A stretch of 64,000 bases of DNA from contig NZ_JABMKZ010000003.1 of NCBI RefSeq assembly GCF_013204855.1, positions 1 through 64,000 of the forward strand, read 5' to 3'. How positions within the stretch are numbered: the first letter of the stretch is position 1; each line of letters opens with the position of its first letter. The position numbers and the translations under genes were made by a program. The stretch is from Paenibacillus alba (GTDB lineage: Bacteria; Bacillota; Bacilli; Paenibacillales; NBRC-103111). Of the stretch, positions 1-9,301 are shown in pieces. Below the pieces are notes generated by a model that saw only the letters and a program-made list of their open reading frames with translations, ran no database searches and was not told where the DNA came from.

Positions 1-30
1 CATAATCCGATCAATTTCTTCTATATTCAT
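1..30 (-). CDS. Start of a leftward gene (first 10 codons only)
   Basis: Read on the minus strand, an ATG at position 30 begins MNIEEIDRIM and stays open to the window edge. A GAGGTGAG Shine-Dalgarno-like run lies just upstream (about positions 36-45). Only ten codons are visible, so nothing can be said about function. The start context is good but the stretch is too short to be certain that it is a gene. Confidence 0.45.
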   Translation of the reverse strand, partial: MNIEEIDRIM

Positions 31-401
31 TATGCCTCTCACCTCGTTCACTCTAAGTATTGGTACTATCTATTAAACCAAATTTTAGAATTTGAATAAG
101 GTCCTGAGTAGTAACCATTTTTGCAGGCTTTCGCGTATTGGGACCCTACGCCCTGAGCGAATAGAAGCACAAAATCTCAAATGATGTGTGCGAAAGTCAT
201 TAGGCTATTCACTGCTTAGCATGCAGGCGTATCTCATTTTATCAACTCACGTTCGTCATTTACGTAAGCAAAAGATCTCGGTTTATCGAAAAAAGCCTAT
301 AAGTCCCTTTATGAGGGGGCTTATAGGCTTTTTTAAGTATCAATGCTTATAAGGGTGACTTCGTAGCGGAAGCAGGCGCAGGTACTGAATTAGATTACCT
401 T
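31..401. other. Intergenic region between two leftward genes
   Basis: No open frame of convincing length or start context was found in this 370-base stretch. Its only recognisable element is the strong terminator near its right side, listed separately. The part from about 60 to 285 presumably contains the promoter of the leftward gene at the window edge, but I could not place a convincing -35/-10 pair. Confidence 0.5.
289..334. terminator. Strong intrinsic terminator, usable in both directions
   Basis: A 15-base perfect stem, AAAAAAGCCTATAAG paired with CTTATAGGCTTTTTT, flanks a short G/C-rich centre. It has A-run and T-run tails on both sides, so it can work on either strand. Its natural client is the leftward PASTA gene that ends at 402. 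Confidence 0.85.
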
Positions 402-1622
402 CTAATTATTTCCCTTGCTCAACCAGAAGGTGACATTGTCGCCCTCTAAGCCTTTGGTGCCAGCCGGCGGGTCTTGTCTAATGACGGTTCCCTTCGGCAA
501 ATCGCTTGCCTCAATGAAAAATTCATAGTGCAGCCCTGCAGCCAGCACTTGCTGGTGAGCGTCTTCTTGGGATAGGCCGATGAGATTCGGAATGACGACT
601 TCTTCGGCTTGTTTGGTTGAATCTCCTCGAAGCTTCGGAGTTGGGCTAGCCACCGGAGTTGCTGTCGGAGGCAATTGCTTTGTGTCTGTTTGGGTTGGTG
701 GCACCTCAACAGGCTGACTTGGCTTATTTGCAGGCCATAGGGCCCAGACGATAATAAGGACTACGACGAATAGAGCGATTGCGCCAAGCGCGGCTTTTTT
801 TAGCCAGCTGGCGGATTGTTCTGGTTTTCGGTTTGAGCGTGTTTCTGCTGTTTCCATAGGTTCATCATCCTGAGGCTTATCGACCGACCGATTTGGATGT
901 ACAATCTCGCTATGTATAGGTTCTGAGTCTTGCTGATGTGCGGATGAAGGCAAGCTTCGCAAGCCGAATATCAGCGAGGAGAGAGAGGCTTGGCCTTGGC
1001 AGACAAGCTTCACCAGCCGAATCAGGGCCAACTTTTGCTCATAAGTGGCAGAAGGAATGGAAGCACGCTCCAAATGCGTATGCATCACTTCAAAAGCGCC
1101 AGGAATCGTGTCAGTTCCCGTGAAGAGTTGAATCATTAAGCGGCAAAGTCCCACAGCCCCTTGGTTCTGTGGATTGCCCAGGTCCCAGTAATTGATGACG
1201 GATAGCTTATCATGATCTGAAAGCCAGAGATTCTCGGGATCAACGGAGAAGCCTGTAATGCGCTCTTCCATGGCATCCAGCAAGGAAACTCCGAGATCGG
1301 CAATCAGTGTGACGATATGAGGATACGTCCAACCCTTCATTCTTTGGGAGAATAAGGAACCAGGTTTGGCTTGCAGGATGATTGTTACGGAAGCTTCATC
1401 AACCGAGGTGTCGAGGATATGCTGAAAGCCATCATGAATGAATGCTGCTTTATGATTAAGTTTGCGGATATAATCGACGCCAGATTGCCCGGCACTCAGC
1501 TCTATTTGATAAAGAAGGACCTTTCGTGTCAGAAATGTATCGTCACCGTACGTCAGTTTCCCCTGTGGTAAAGAGCGGATCGGAGCTCCCGGCATATACC
1601 TTGTTCCTATTTTGTTTTGCAT
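402..1622 (-). CDS. Membrane PASTA-domain protein with degenerate kinase-like N-terminus
   Basis: A 406-residue protein. Residues about 25-220 have the layout of a Ser/Thr kinase fold but lack a recognisable HRD or DFG motif. Where a catalytic loop and DFG would be expected it reads LSDHDKLSVINYWDLG. A low-complexity charged linker (about 228-272) precedes one transmembrane helix (about 275-297). A Pro/Thr-rich stretch then leads to a single C-terminal PASTA domain (about 345-406). In this topology the kinase-like domain is cytoplasmic and PASTA is outside, as in PrkC/PknB receptors that sense muropeptides. The missing catalytic residues suggest a pseudokinase sensor or scaffold (inference). 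The ATG start has an AGAGGAT Shine-Dalgarno. It appears monocistronic and ends at the terminator at 289-334. Confidence 0.8.
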   Translation of the reverse strand: MQNKIGTRYMPGAPIRSLPQGKLTYGDDTFLTRKVLLYQIELSAGQSGVDYIRKLNHKAAFIHDGFQHILDTSVDEASVTIILQAKPGSLFSQRMKGWTYPHIVTLIADLGVSLLDAMEERITGFSVDPENLWLSDHDKLSVINYWDLGNPQNQGAVGLCRLMIQLFTGTDTIPGAFEVMHTHLERASIPSATYEQKLALIRLVKLVCQGQASLSSLIFGLRSLPSSAHQQDSEPIHSEIVHPNRSVDKPQDDEPMETAETRSNRKPEQSASWLKKAALGAIALFVVVLIIVWALWPANKPSQPVEVPPTQTDTKQLPPTATPVASPTPKLRGDSTKQAEEVVIPNLIGLSQEDAHQQVLAAGLHYEFFIEASDLPKGTVIRQDPPAGTKGLEGDNVTFWLSKGNN

Positions 1623-1851
1623 GCGAATAACATCCTCTCCGAAGTAGCTCTTCAGGATTTCTCTCTATTATATATGATTCGTGCACTTTTAGGAATTTAG
1701 GATCAAACATATTCGGAATAGAAAACGGGATGGTTTGTCTTCTATTTTCTTTTTCTATTTCTATTGAACTAAAGTCTATGATTCGTATGACCTAGATGAT
1801 ATGATGGATTTACAGAATTATTTACAATAAGATCCAAATTGAGGAGGAAAA

Positions 1852-3498
1852 ATGGTGAAAAAAGTCGCAATTTTGGGCGGCGGTGTCGCTGGATTAAGTG
1901 CCGCGCATGAGCTAATTATCAGAGGTTATGAGGTTTCAGTCTACGAGTTTAAGAGTATTCCAGGGGGAAAAGCCAGAAGTATGCCTTACGTCGGAAGCGG
2001 GACAGATGGCAGGAAAGATCTTCCCGGGGAGCATGGCTTCCGCTTATTTCCTCGCTTTTATCGGCATGTTATTGATACGTTGAAACGAATTCCATATGAA
2101 AATGGTTATGTGTATGATAACTTAATGGAAGTAACACGTTTAGACATTGCAACCTATACAGCTCCGCTGCTGCCGCTGCTGGCTAAAATCGAATTCAGCT
2201 TAGATAATTTCTTGGTCGTGCTTAAGGATCTTTTTGACAACGGTTTAGGACTTACGGTAGAAGACATAGAACAATACGGACGCAAGATGTGGCAGGTGAT
2301 GACCAGCTGTGATGAACGTATTCGTGATGAATATAATCTTATTGATTGGTGGAACTTTATTGAGGCTGATCAACAATCCCCTGCCTTTCAAAAAATATTC
2401 GCTGGATTTACCAAAACCCTCGTTGCTTGCCAATCCAAAATCGCTAACACCCAGACGGTAGGCCCTGTCGCAGTGCAAATGACCCTAGATATTACAACAC
2501 CAGGTACAAGCTTCGTACGTCTTTTGAACGGTCCAACGAATGATAAATGGATTAATCCTTGGCTCGCTTTTTTACAAGAGCATGGCGTAGATTATCATTT
2601 GGCAGCCAAAGTTGAAAGATTAGATTGCGCGGATGGCGTGATTCGTGGAGCCAAAATTACGGAAAATGGTCAAACCTTTGACATTGAGGCGGATTATTAC
2701 ATTGCTGCCTTCCCTGTGGAAGTGATGGGGAAATTCGTGACGGATGCCATGCTGCAGGCAGATCCTTCTCTTGCCGGCGTACAAAAGCTTGTAGATTCTG
2801 TTGCTTGGATGAACGGCATTCAGTATTATTTGAAGGAAGAGCTGCCGATCACGCATGGTCATGTTATTTACCTAGATGCGCCTTGGTCGCTGACATCGGT
2901 TTCCCAGAAACAGTTCTGGCCGGATGTTGATCTTAGCCAATATGGGGACGGCACCGTGAAAGGTGTTTTATCCGTTGATATTTCCGACTGGGACACCCCT
3001 GGTATTTTGTTCGGCAAGTCCGCTACCTATTGTACGGCTGAAGAAATTAAGGCAGAAGTATGGGCACAAATGAAGAAAAGTTTGAATGTAGATGGCGCTG
3101 TTATTTTGGAAGATGAAGTGCTGCATTCTTGGTTCTTGGATACCGATATACAGTTTGAGAACCCCGAACAAGCATGTACGAATATGGAGCCGCTGCTTAT
3201 TAATCGTGTTGGTACTTGGGATTTAAGACCGGAAGCCTACACGGCAATTCCCAATCTGTTTCTTGCTGCTGACTACGTTCGTACGAATACGAATCTAGCA
3301 ACTATGGAAGGAGCGAATGAAGCGGCGCGTCGGGCGGTTAATGCGATTTTGAAGCAAGACAATTCTACAGAAGAGCCATGTGAGATTTGGGATATGTACA
3401 CGTTTGAGCTTTGGAATATTGATGTGTTGAAGCCTTATCATCACCATGACAAGCGTCGTTTTGAAAAAGGACTTCCTTGGGATGGCAAGCTTTTTTAG
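1852..3498 (+). CDS. FAD-dependent oxidoreductase, phytoene desaturase / amine oxidase-like
   Basis: A 548-residue flavoprotein. The N-terminus carries the Rossmann dinucleotide-binding motif GGGVAGLSAAHEL followed by an acidic residue in SVYEF, and then the GGKA motif typical of the phytoene desaturase / amine oxidase superfamily. The C-terminal FAD-contacting segment reads NLFLAADYVRTNTNLATMEGAN. Length and layout fit carotenoid desaturase or hydroxysqualene-dehydroxylase relatives, but no carotenoid or hopanoid genes are nearby, so the substrate is unknown. The start has a GAGGAGG Shine-Dalgarno. The giant kinase gene begins only 37 bases downstream, so the two are probably co-transcribed. 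The enzyme may supply or consume a signal read by that sensor (inference). Confidence 0.8.
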   Translation: MVKKVAILGGGVAGLSAAHELIIRGYEVSVYEFKSIPGGKARSMPYVGSGTDGRKDLPGEHGFRLFPRFYRHVIDTLKRIPYENGYVYDNLMEVTRLDIATYTAPLLPLLAKIEFSLDNFLVVLKDLFDNGLGLTVEDIEQYGRKMWQVMTSCDERIRDEYNLIDWWNFIEADQQSPAFQKIFAGFTKTLVACQSKIANTQTVGPVAVQMTLDITTPGTSFVRLLNGPTNDKWINPWLAFLQEHGVDYHLAAKVERLDCADGVIRGAKITENGQTFDIEADYYIAAFPVEVMGKFVTDAMLQADPSLAGVQKLVDSVAWMNGIQYYLKEELPITHGHVIYLDAPWSLTSVSQKQFWPDVDLSQYGDGTVKGVLSVDISDWDTPGILFGKSATYCTAEEIKAEVWAQMKKSLNVDGAVILEDEVLHSWFLDTDIQFENPEQACTNMEPLLINRVGTWDLRPEAYTAIPNLFLAADYVRTNTNLATMEGANEAARRAVNAILKQDNSTEEPCEIWDMYTFELWNIDVLKPYHHHDKRRFEKGLPWDGKLF

Positions 3499-3535
3499 AG
3501 ACGTACCTAGCTGCTTGTTTTACTAGGAGGAGTTT

Positions 3536-6500
3536 ATGCTTATTTTGCCCGAATACGAATTAATCAGACAAATATATCAAGGTGACCGAACCGTGCTTTA
3601 TCGGGCCGTTCATAAACCGACCATGGAAAAAGTGATTATCAAAACACTGCGCTCTGATTTTCCACTTTCCACGGATATTGCCAGATTGAAGCGAGAATTT
3701 GAAATTGGTAAAATGCTGGATATTCCCGGCATTGTTAAGCCGCTCGGGCTGCCCAAGCATCAGAACGGTGTCGCACTTATTCTGGAAGATTTTGATGGAG
3801 ATACGTTATCTGCATATTTCCCGCTTTTTCGCCAGTCATTACAAGCGTTCTTAATCTATGCGATCCAATTGATCAAAATTGTCGGAGATATTCATCAACG
3901 CTATGTCATACATAAAGATATTAAACCTAGCAATATTATTATGAATCCGGAACGGCAGATTATGAAGCTTGCGGATTTCAGCATCTCGTCTTTCACTAGA
4001 GAACGGCAGGAAATGCTGGACCCCCTCATGCTTGAGGGGACGCTTAGCTATATGTCGCCCGAACAAACGGGGCGTATGAATCGGATTATCGATTATCGCT
4101 CCGACTATTACTCCTTAGGCGTTACATTCTATGAAATGCTCACCGGGATCCTTCCGTTTCAAACGGAAGATCCGGTAGAGCTGATTCATTCACACTTAGC
4201 GGTGACGCCAATCCCACCGGACAACATCCGAATGGATATTCCTAAGCCGCTTTCGGATATTGTGATGAAGCTGCTTGCGAAGAATGCGGAAGAGCGCTAT
4301 CAAAGCGCCTACGGCATCATTCAGGATCTTGAGCATTGCTTGATGATCAGCAAGTCGCCGGATGAGCTGGAGCACTTTGCCATTGGACTCTATGACATGA
4401 CCGATATGTTTCAAATCCCGCAAGGCTTGTACGGCCGCGCGAATGAAATTGAGAAGCTCCTTCATGTATATGGACGTGCTGTGCATGGATCACTTGAAGC
4501 CGTTTGGGTAACAGGGGAATCCGGGTATGGCAAGTCCTTTCTGATTGCCGAGACGATGAAAACCATCATGAAGGATAATGGTTGGTTTTTATCAGGCCGG
4601 TTCGAACCGAACAAGCAGCATGTTTCCTACCATGCTTTGGCGAGGGCCTTGCGGCAACTGGTTCGGCAGCTTTTGACAGAGAAAGATCAACAGATTGAAG
4701 AGTATCGCGGACGTTTGCTCAAAGCACTGGGGACAAGCGGTAAAGTCTTGATCGATCTTATACCGGAGCTTGTGCTACTTATCGGTGAACAGCCTAATGC
4801 CAAGCAACTGCCTCCGCAGGAGACGCAGAATCGATTACACTATTTGCTGCAGCAATTTTTGTTCATTTTCTGTGCCAAGGATAGGCCAATTGTCTTGTTT
4901 CTCGACGATCTGCAGTGGGCGGATGCCGCTTCTTTGCAATTTATTGAGCTGCTTTTGAACGATTCGCAGATGCGGCACTTCCTCTTCATTGGCTCCTATC
5001 GAAGCGAGTATGACAATCTGTTATCCTCTACGCATGTTCAACTGCTGGATAAGCTGCCAGCTCGACTTACTTCAGAGATGATCCGTCTGCAGCCGCTTGT
5101 CATTGGGGATGTTCAACTGCTGATTGCGGATTCATTGAAAACAGAGCATCAGCAGGTGGTGGAGCTGGCACAGCTCATCCTGCAAAAAACCGGCGGCAAC
5201 CCCTTTTTCGTCAAGCAATTTCTAACGGCGTTGTATGAACAGAATTTGCTGACCTTCAGTTATGAAGCTAATCGTTGGATTTGGGATATGAATGAAATTC
5301 AGAAGCTTCGGATTACGGATAACCTGATGTTTCTCCTTGCGGAGAAGCTCCAGCGCATGCCGCCTAGAACACAGTATTTACTGCGGTTGGCTGCTTGTCT
5401 TGGCGCTTCTTTTGATTTGGAAGCACTGGGAATCATTGCTATGACCCCGTTTGCCGAGGTTTTGCAGGAATTGGAAATTTCAATTCAAACCGGCCTTATT
5501 ATTCCAGTGGGAACCGATTATAAATTTTACACCGAAATACAGGGGAATTCAGCGGCGCAAGACATCCGGTTTATGTTTGTGCATGATTCAATTCAAGAAG
5601 CCGTTTATGGTTCCATTGAGCAAGCGCTGCTGCCTGAAATGCATTACACGATCGCGAATAAGCTGATGGAACATTTACATGAAACAGATATCGAACAGCG
5701 GTTGTTCGATATCGTGAATCATATGAACATCGGTTCTGCTCTAATCGCGGGGCGACAGGAGATTATCCAACTGCTCGAGTTTAATCTTCGCGCAGGCCGC
5801 AAAGCCAAATCCTCCAATGCCTACCGCTCTGCTCTGCAATACTACAATAAAGCTTTGGCCTTACTGAGGTTGGTAGAAGGTACAGAATTGGCAGAGCTTA
5901 GCTTTTCTATTCGATTGGAGAAATCTGAGGTGCTTTATTTGAACGGCCAGGCGGACGAGGCGGAAGCTTCCTACGAACTGCTGCTCTCCGACGCGCGGAC
6001 GAACGAATTAAAGCTGGAAGTCTATAATTTACAAGTGATTTTGTATACGAATGTCGGGAAACAGCACAAAAGTGTGGAAGTGGGCTTGAAAGCATTAGCG
6101 GAGCAAGGACTTCGGATTCCGAAAGAGCCAACAAGTGTGAATATTTTCTTGGCTTATATGAATTTGAAAGCAAAGATTGGGCGGAAGAATACACTTCAAT
6201 TGTATGATCTGCCACTGATGGAAGATGCCTACATGACGCGGCTCATGAATTTGATGATGAGTATAGCAGTCTCTGCTTATTTCGTGAATACGAATTTATT
6301 TGTGTTGTTTATGTTTATTATGACCAAGAGTGCGTTGAAACACGGGAATTCTTCCATTATGGCCTACGTATACGGGTCTTATGGATTGATCCTGGGATCA
6401 GGCTTCGGCGATTATCAGCTTGGCTATCAATATGGTCAGTTGGGGGACAGAATGAATGCCAGATTTCAGTCCCATCAGTTCCGCAGCAAAAGCCACTTTT

Positions 6501-7294
6501 CCTTCGGATTATTCGTTACCCCATGGGTTAAGCCTCTGCAAGTGTGCTTGGAGCATCTGCAAGAATCGTTCAAAAGCGGGATCGAGGATGGGGACTTGGT
6601 TTTTGCCGGGTATGCGCTTACGTATCAGGTCTTGGTGAAAGATTTTCAAGGTGTCGCCCTTGCTGAAGTGCAGGAGGATCTGGATAAGCACTATCGCATT
6701 CTAGAGCAAACGAATCATCATGATACGCTGCTTATGATGGAGATGCTTCGCATGGTCATTCTGAATCTGGAAGGGAAAGCAGCGAATCCCCTCATTATTG
6801 GCATTGATGAAGAAGACGAGGAACAATTCGTTCGCAAGCTGGAGATTCATTCGAATCAAGTTATCTTGCATGAATACAAAGTGAAGAAAATCATGATTAA
6901 TTATTTGTTCGGACAATATGCGGAAGCGCTTAAAGCTGGCAAGGATGCCGAACCGATGCAAGCTGTTTCTTTCGGTTTGTTCCATATTCCTGAGAATTAT
7001 TTCTATTACGCACTTTCGATTGCGGCTGTTTACAAGGATGCAGCCGTTGTTGAACAAAAGATGTTCGCTAAGTTGATGCGCAAAATGCTGCGCAAGATGG
7101 ATAAATGGGCTGCGCATTGTCCGGAAAATTTCTCCCACTTGAGCTTGCTGATGCATGCTGAATGGAATCGCGTGACTGGCAATGTGCCGAAAGCGGAGCA
7201 TGGATATGAACATGCCATTCGTCAAGCAAGGGAGCAAGGCTTTATTCAACATGAAGCCATTGCTTGCGAGCTGGCAGGGCGGCTGTATAAGTAA
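3536..7294 (+). CDS. Ser/Thr kinase - AAA ATPase - TPR signalling protein, N-terminal piece of an interrupted gene
   Basis: A 1252-codon frame. Residues about 1-265 form a protein kinase domain with IHKDIKPSN as catalytic loop, LADFS where DFG is usual, and the SYMSPEQTGRMNR activation segment. Residues about 295-700 form an ATPase module with P-loop GESGYGKS and a Walker B-like LFLDDLQWAD. The rest is helical, TPR-like repeat. This order matches large hybrid kinases of cyanobacteria and some Firmicutes that continue into GAF and histidine kinase domains. Here the frame meets TAA at 7292-7294, but the same frame continues immediately with AGRDKIAKTYLIDAYYGYL and the missing domains. One nonsense codon therefore separates two parts of one gene. 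The start has an AGGAGG Shine-Dalgarno. Confidence 0.85.
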   Translation: MLILPEYELIRQIYQGDRTVLYRAVHKPTMEKVIIKTLRSDFPLSTDIARLKREFEIGKMLDIPGIVKPLGLPKHQNGVALILEDFDGDTLSAYFPLFRQSLQAFLIYAIQLIKIVGDIHQRYVIHKDIKPSNIIMNPERQIMKLADFSISSFTRERQEMLDPLMLEGTLSYMSPEQTGRMNRIIDYRSDYYSLGVTFYEMLTGILPFQTEDPVELIHSHLAVTPIPPDNIRMDIPKPLSDIVMKLLAKNAEERYQSAYGIIQDLEHCLMISKSPDELEHFAIGLYDMTDMFQIPQGLYGRANEIEKLLHVYGRAVHGSLEAVWVTGESGYGKSFLIAETMKTIMKDNGWFLSGRFEPNKQHVSYHALARALRQLVRQLLTEKDQQIEEYRGRLLKALGTSGKVLIDLIPELVLLIGEQPNAKQLPPQETQNRLHYLLQQFLFIFCAKDRPIVLFLDDLQWADAASLQFIELLLNDSQMRHFLFIGSYRSEYDNLLSSTHVQLLDKLPARLTSEMIRLQPLVIGDVQLLIADSLKTEHQQVVELAQLILQKTGGNPFFVKQFLTALYEQNLLTFSYEANRWIWDMNEIQKLRITDNLMFLLAEKLQRMPPRTQYLLRLAACLGASFDLEALGIIAMTPFAEVLQELEISIQTGLIIPVGTDYKFYTEIQGNSAAQDIRFMFVHDSIQEAVYGSIEQALLPEMHYTIANKLMEHLHETDIEQRLFDIVNHMNIGSALIAGRQEIIQLLEFNLRAGRKAKSSNAYRSALQYYNKALALLRLVEGTELAELSFSIRLEKSEVLYLNGQADEAEASYELLLSDARTNELKLEVYNLQVILYTNVGKQHKSVEVGLKALAEQGLRIPKEPTSVNIFLAYMNLKAKIGRKNTLQLYDLPLMEDAYMTRLMNLMMSIAVSAYFVNTNLFVLFMFIMTKSALKHGNSSIMAYVYGSYGLILGSGFGDYQLGYQYGQLGDRMNARFQSHQFRSKSHFSFGLFVTPWVKPLQVCLEHLQESFKSGIEDGDLVFAGYALTYQVLVKDFQGVALAEVQEDLDKHYRILEQTNHHDTLLMMEMLRMVILNLEGKAANPLIIGIDEEDEEQFVRKLEIHSNQVILHEYKVKKIMINYLFGQYAEALKAGKDAEPMQAVSFGLFHIPENYFYYALSIAAVYKDAAVVEQKMFAKLMRKMLRKMDKWAAHCPENFSHLSLLMHAEWNRVTGNVPKAEHGYEHAIRQAREQGFIQHEAIACELAGRLYK

Positions 7295-7324
7295 GCCGGC
7301 CGTGATAAAATCGCCAAAACCTAT

Positions 7325-8728
7325 TTGATAGATGCTTACTACGGTTACTTGAGCTGGGGAGCGAAGGCCAAAGCTGATGAGCTGAAGATGAGGTATCCGA
7401 ATTATTTAACCTCATTGAAGGAACAGCAGGATTGGAGTACAACGAATATTAGCGATTACTCGCTGCAGGCATTAGACTTCATGACGATTATGAACACATC
7501 CCGATCGTTGTCCAGTGAGGTCAATCTGGAGCAACTAATCAAGCGATTAATGGAGATTGTTACATTTTCCTCCGGCGCAGAGCGAAGCATTTTGGTTCTC
7601 AAAGAGAGAGACAACTTGTTTGTTGAAGCCGAAATGCTGGCTCTGGACGGGAAAGATTCTTGCATCGTGAACCCGGTTGCGCTAGAAACGAAAGAAGATC
7701 TCCCAGCAGCGGTCATTCAATTCGTAGCACGTACCAAAGAAGGTGTCGTACTGGACGATGCTGCGAATACCGGCTTCTTCACCCACGACCCGTATATTCG
7801 CGAGACTGACGCGAAATCCATTTTCTGTGAGCCTATCCTGCATCAAGGCAATCTCGTTGGGGTCTTTTATCTGGAAAATAATTTAATTCGCAATGCGTTT
7901 ACTTCCGATCGTTTGGATATCATCAAGCTGCTTTCGGCTCAGGCGGCCATCTCCATTGAAAATGCAAGATTGTACAACGATTTGGAGTCCAAAGTGAAAG
8001 AGCGGACGAATGAATTGATCCTGATGGAAACATCGCGCCGGGATTTGTTGTCCAATATTTCACATGATTTGGGAACGCCGTTAACGTCGATCCAAGGCTA
8101 TGTTGAGGCTATTCTGGATGGTGTGATTCAAGAGCCTGAAGAGCAAAGAAAGTATTTGTCAGTCGTTCATATGCGAATAGTGGGTATTCAGCGGCTTATT
8201 ACGGATTTATACCAGCTTAGTCGACTTGAGACCAAACAGTTTCATTTCCAGCTGGCTCCAACTTCCTGCCAAACGATGGTTCGGCAATTGTTTGCCAAAT
8301 ACGAGCTGGACGCGGCAAATGCGGGAATTACGTATACCTTGGATATGTCTCCGACAGAAGGAGAAGATTTGCTTCTCACGGTAGATACGGATCGTATTGA
8401 ACAGGTGTATGCGAATATTTTGTACAATGCGATTAAATTTTCTGCCCGAGGTGGATTTATTAATGTGCTTGTCACCATAAGACCGGAGCCTTTTGAACTC
8501 GTTATTCGAGTGACGGATACCGGTGTTGGGATTAGCGAAGAGGACTTACCGCATATTTTCGAAAGATTCTATAAGGTATCCAAATCACGGAGTACGTCAG
8601 GCGGCAGTGGACTTGGACTCGCGATTGCCAAGGAGATTGTCCAATATCATGGCGGGCAGATCTGGGCAGAGAGCCGGCTGGGCAAAGGCTGCAGTATTTC
8701 GTTTTCGCTGCCTGTGCATCGAATCTAA
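7325..8728 (+). CDS. GAF - histidine kinase, C-terminal piece of the interrupted kinase gene
   Basis: In the same frame as the preceding piece, separated by a single TAA. It carries the end of the helical repeat (DAYYGYLSWGAKAKADELK), a GAF domain (about residues 60-210), a short coiled coil, a HisKA H-box SHDLGTPLTS and a HATPase domain with N-box ILYNAIKFSA and G-boxes DTGVGI and GGSGLGLAI. No Shine-Dalgarno precedes the TTG at 7325. An in-frame ATG at 7388 is a possible re-initiation site with weak context. If the TAA is real, the kinase/ATPase input and the histidine kinase output are made separately or not at all. If it is a sequence error or is read through, the whole is a 1730-codon protein spanning 3536-8728. 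No dedicated response regulator lies next to it. Confidence 0.8.
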   Translation: MIDAYYGYLSWGAKAKADELKMRYPNYLTSLKEQQDWSTTNISDYSLQALDFMTIMNTSRSLSSEVNLEQLIKRLMEIVTFSSGAERSILVLKERDNLFVEAEMLALDGKDSCIVNPVALETKEDLPAAVIQFVARTKEGVVLDDAANTGFFTHDPYIRETDAKSIFCEPILHQGNLVGVFYLENNLIRNAFTSDRLDIIKLLSAQAAISIENARLYNDLESKVKERTNELILMETSRRDLLSNISHDLGTPLTSIQGYVEAILDGVIQEPEEQRKYLSVVHMRIVGIQRLITDLYQLSRLETKQFHFQLAPTSCQTMVRQLFAKYELDAANAGITYTLDMSPTEGEDLLLTVDTDRIEQVYANILYNAIKFSARGGFINVLVTIRPEPFELVIRVTDTGVGISEEDLPHIFERFYKVSKSRSTSGGSGLGLAIAKEIVQYHGGQIWAESRLGKGCSISFSLPVHRI

Positions 8729-8740
8729 TCGGCAGTTGGG

Positions 8741-8792
8741 TAAGAACCGTATGTCTCACATGATGGTATGTGACATATACGGTTCTTTTTTT
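8741..8792 (+). terminator. Intrinsic terminator after the kinase gene
   Basis: AGAACCGTATGTC pairs with its near-exact complement ending in ATACGGTTCT, followed by seven or more T. It lies just after the kinase stop codon and just before the convergent L,D-transpeptidase end, so it may serve both. Confidence 0.8.
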
Positions 8793-8794
8793 CG

Positions 8795-9133
8795 TTAGGA
8801 GCGAATTGTAACCCGCGTGTGAATGGGGACGATAGCAGCTAATTGAAGCACATCCTCGTTAAACATCCGGATACAGCCATGGGAGGTTCTCCGGCCAACC
8901 GAGGAAGGATCATTGGTTCCGTGAATGCCATAGTGCGGCTTGCTTAAACCCATCCAGAATACGCCAAAAGGACCGCCGGGATTAGGCTGCTTGTTAATGA
9001 TAAAATACTCGCCTGTGGGTGTTTTGGTTAGCATTTTGCCAATGCCTATGGTGAACGCGCGTACGACACGATTGACATCCAGCAGATACAATTGAAAATC
9101 GGTCAGGTCGACAATAATTCGATAGTTAGGCAT
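8795..9133 (-). CDS. L,D-transpeptidase (YkuD domain), single-domain
   Basis: A 112-residue protein that is almost entirely a YkuD catalytic domain. It shows the family motif HGTN followed about 16 residues later by SHGCIRM, whose Cys is the nucleophile and whose His is the catalytic partner. Such enzymes form 3-3 peptidoglycan crosslinks or trim peptide stems. There is no signal peptide, membrane segment or LysM domain, which is unusual for a wall enzyme, although short forms of this kind occur in spore-formers. It faces the kinase gene convergently and is divergent from the alcohol dehydrogenase. Confidence 0.85.
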   Translation of the reverse strand: MPNYRIIVDLTDFQLYLLDVNRVVRAFTIGIGKMLTKTPTGEYFIINKQPNPGGPFGVFWMGLSKPHYGIHGTNDPSSVGRRTSHGCIRMFNEDVLQLAAIVPIHTRVTIRS

Positions 9134-9301
9134 GAATGGATCACCTCTGTCTATCTTATGAAAGATGGCTGGGGATGAACAGGGCGTTTGCTAATCGTGC
9201 ATAGGATAATTGATACTTTGACATGGATTCACTCGTTTTCGGAATTTCTGTCTACATATGATATAATTTTGAAGAATTCAGTCATCAAAGGAGAGACAGA
9301 C

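Noticed and set aside
9217..9264. TTGACA and TATAAT-like hexamers before the alcohol dehydrogenase as one promoter
   Set aside because: They are 38 bases apart, far beyond the normal 16-18 base spacing, so they cannot be a single sigma-A promoter.
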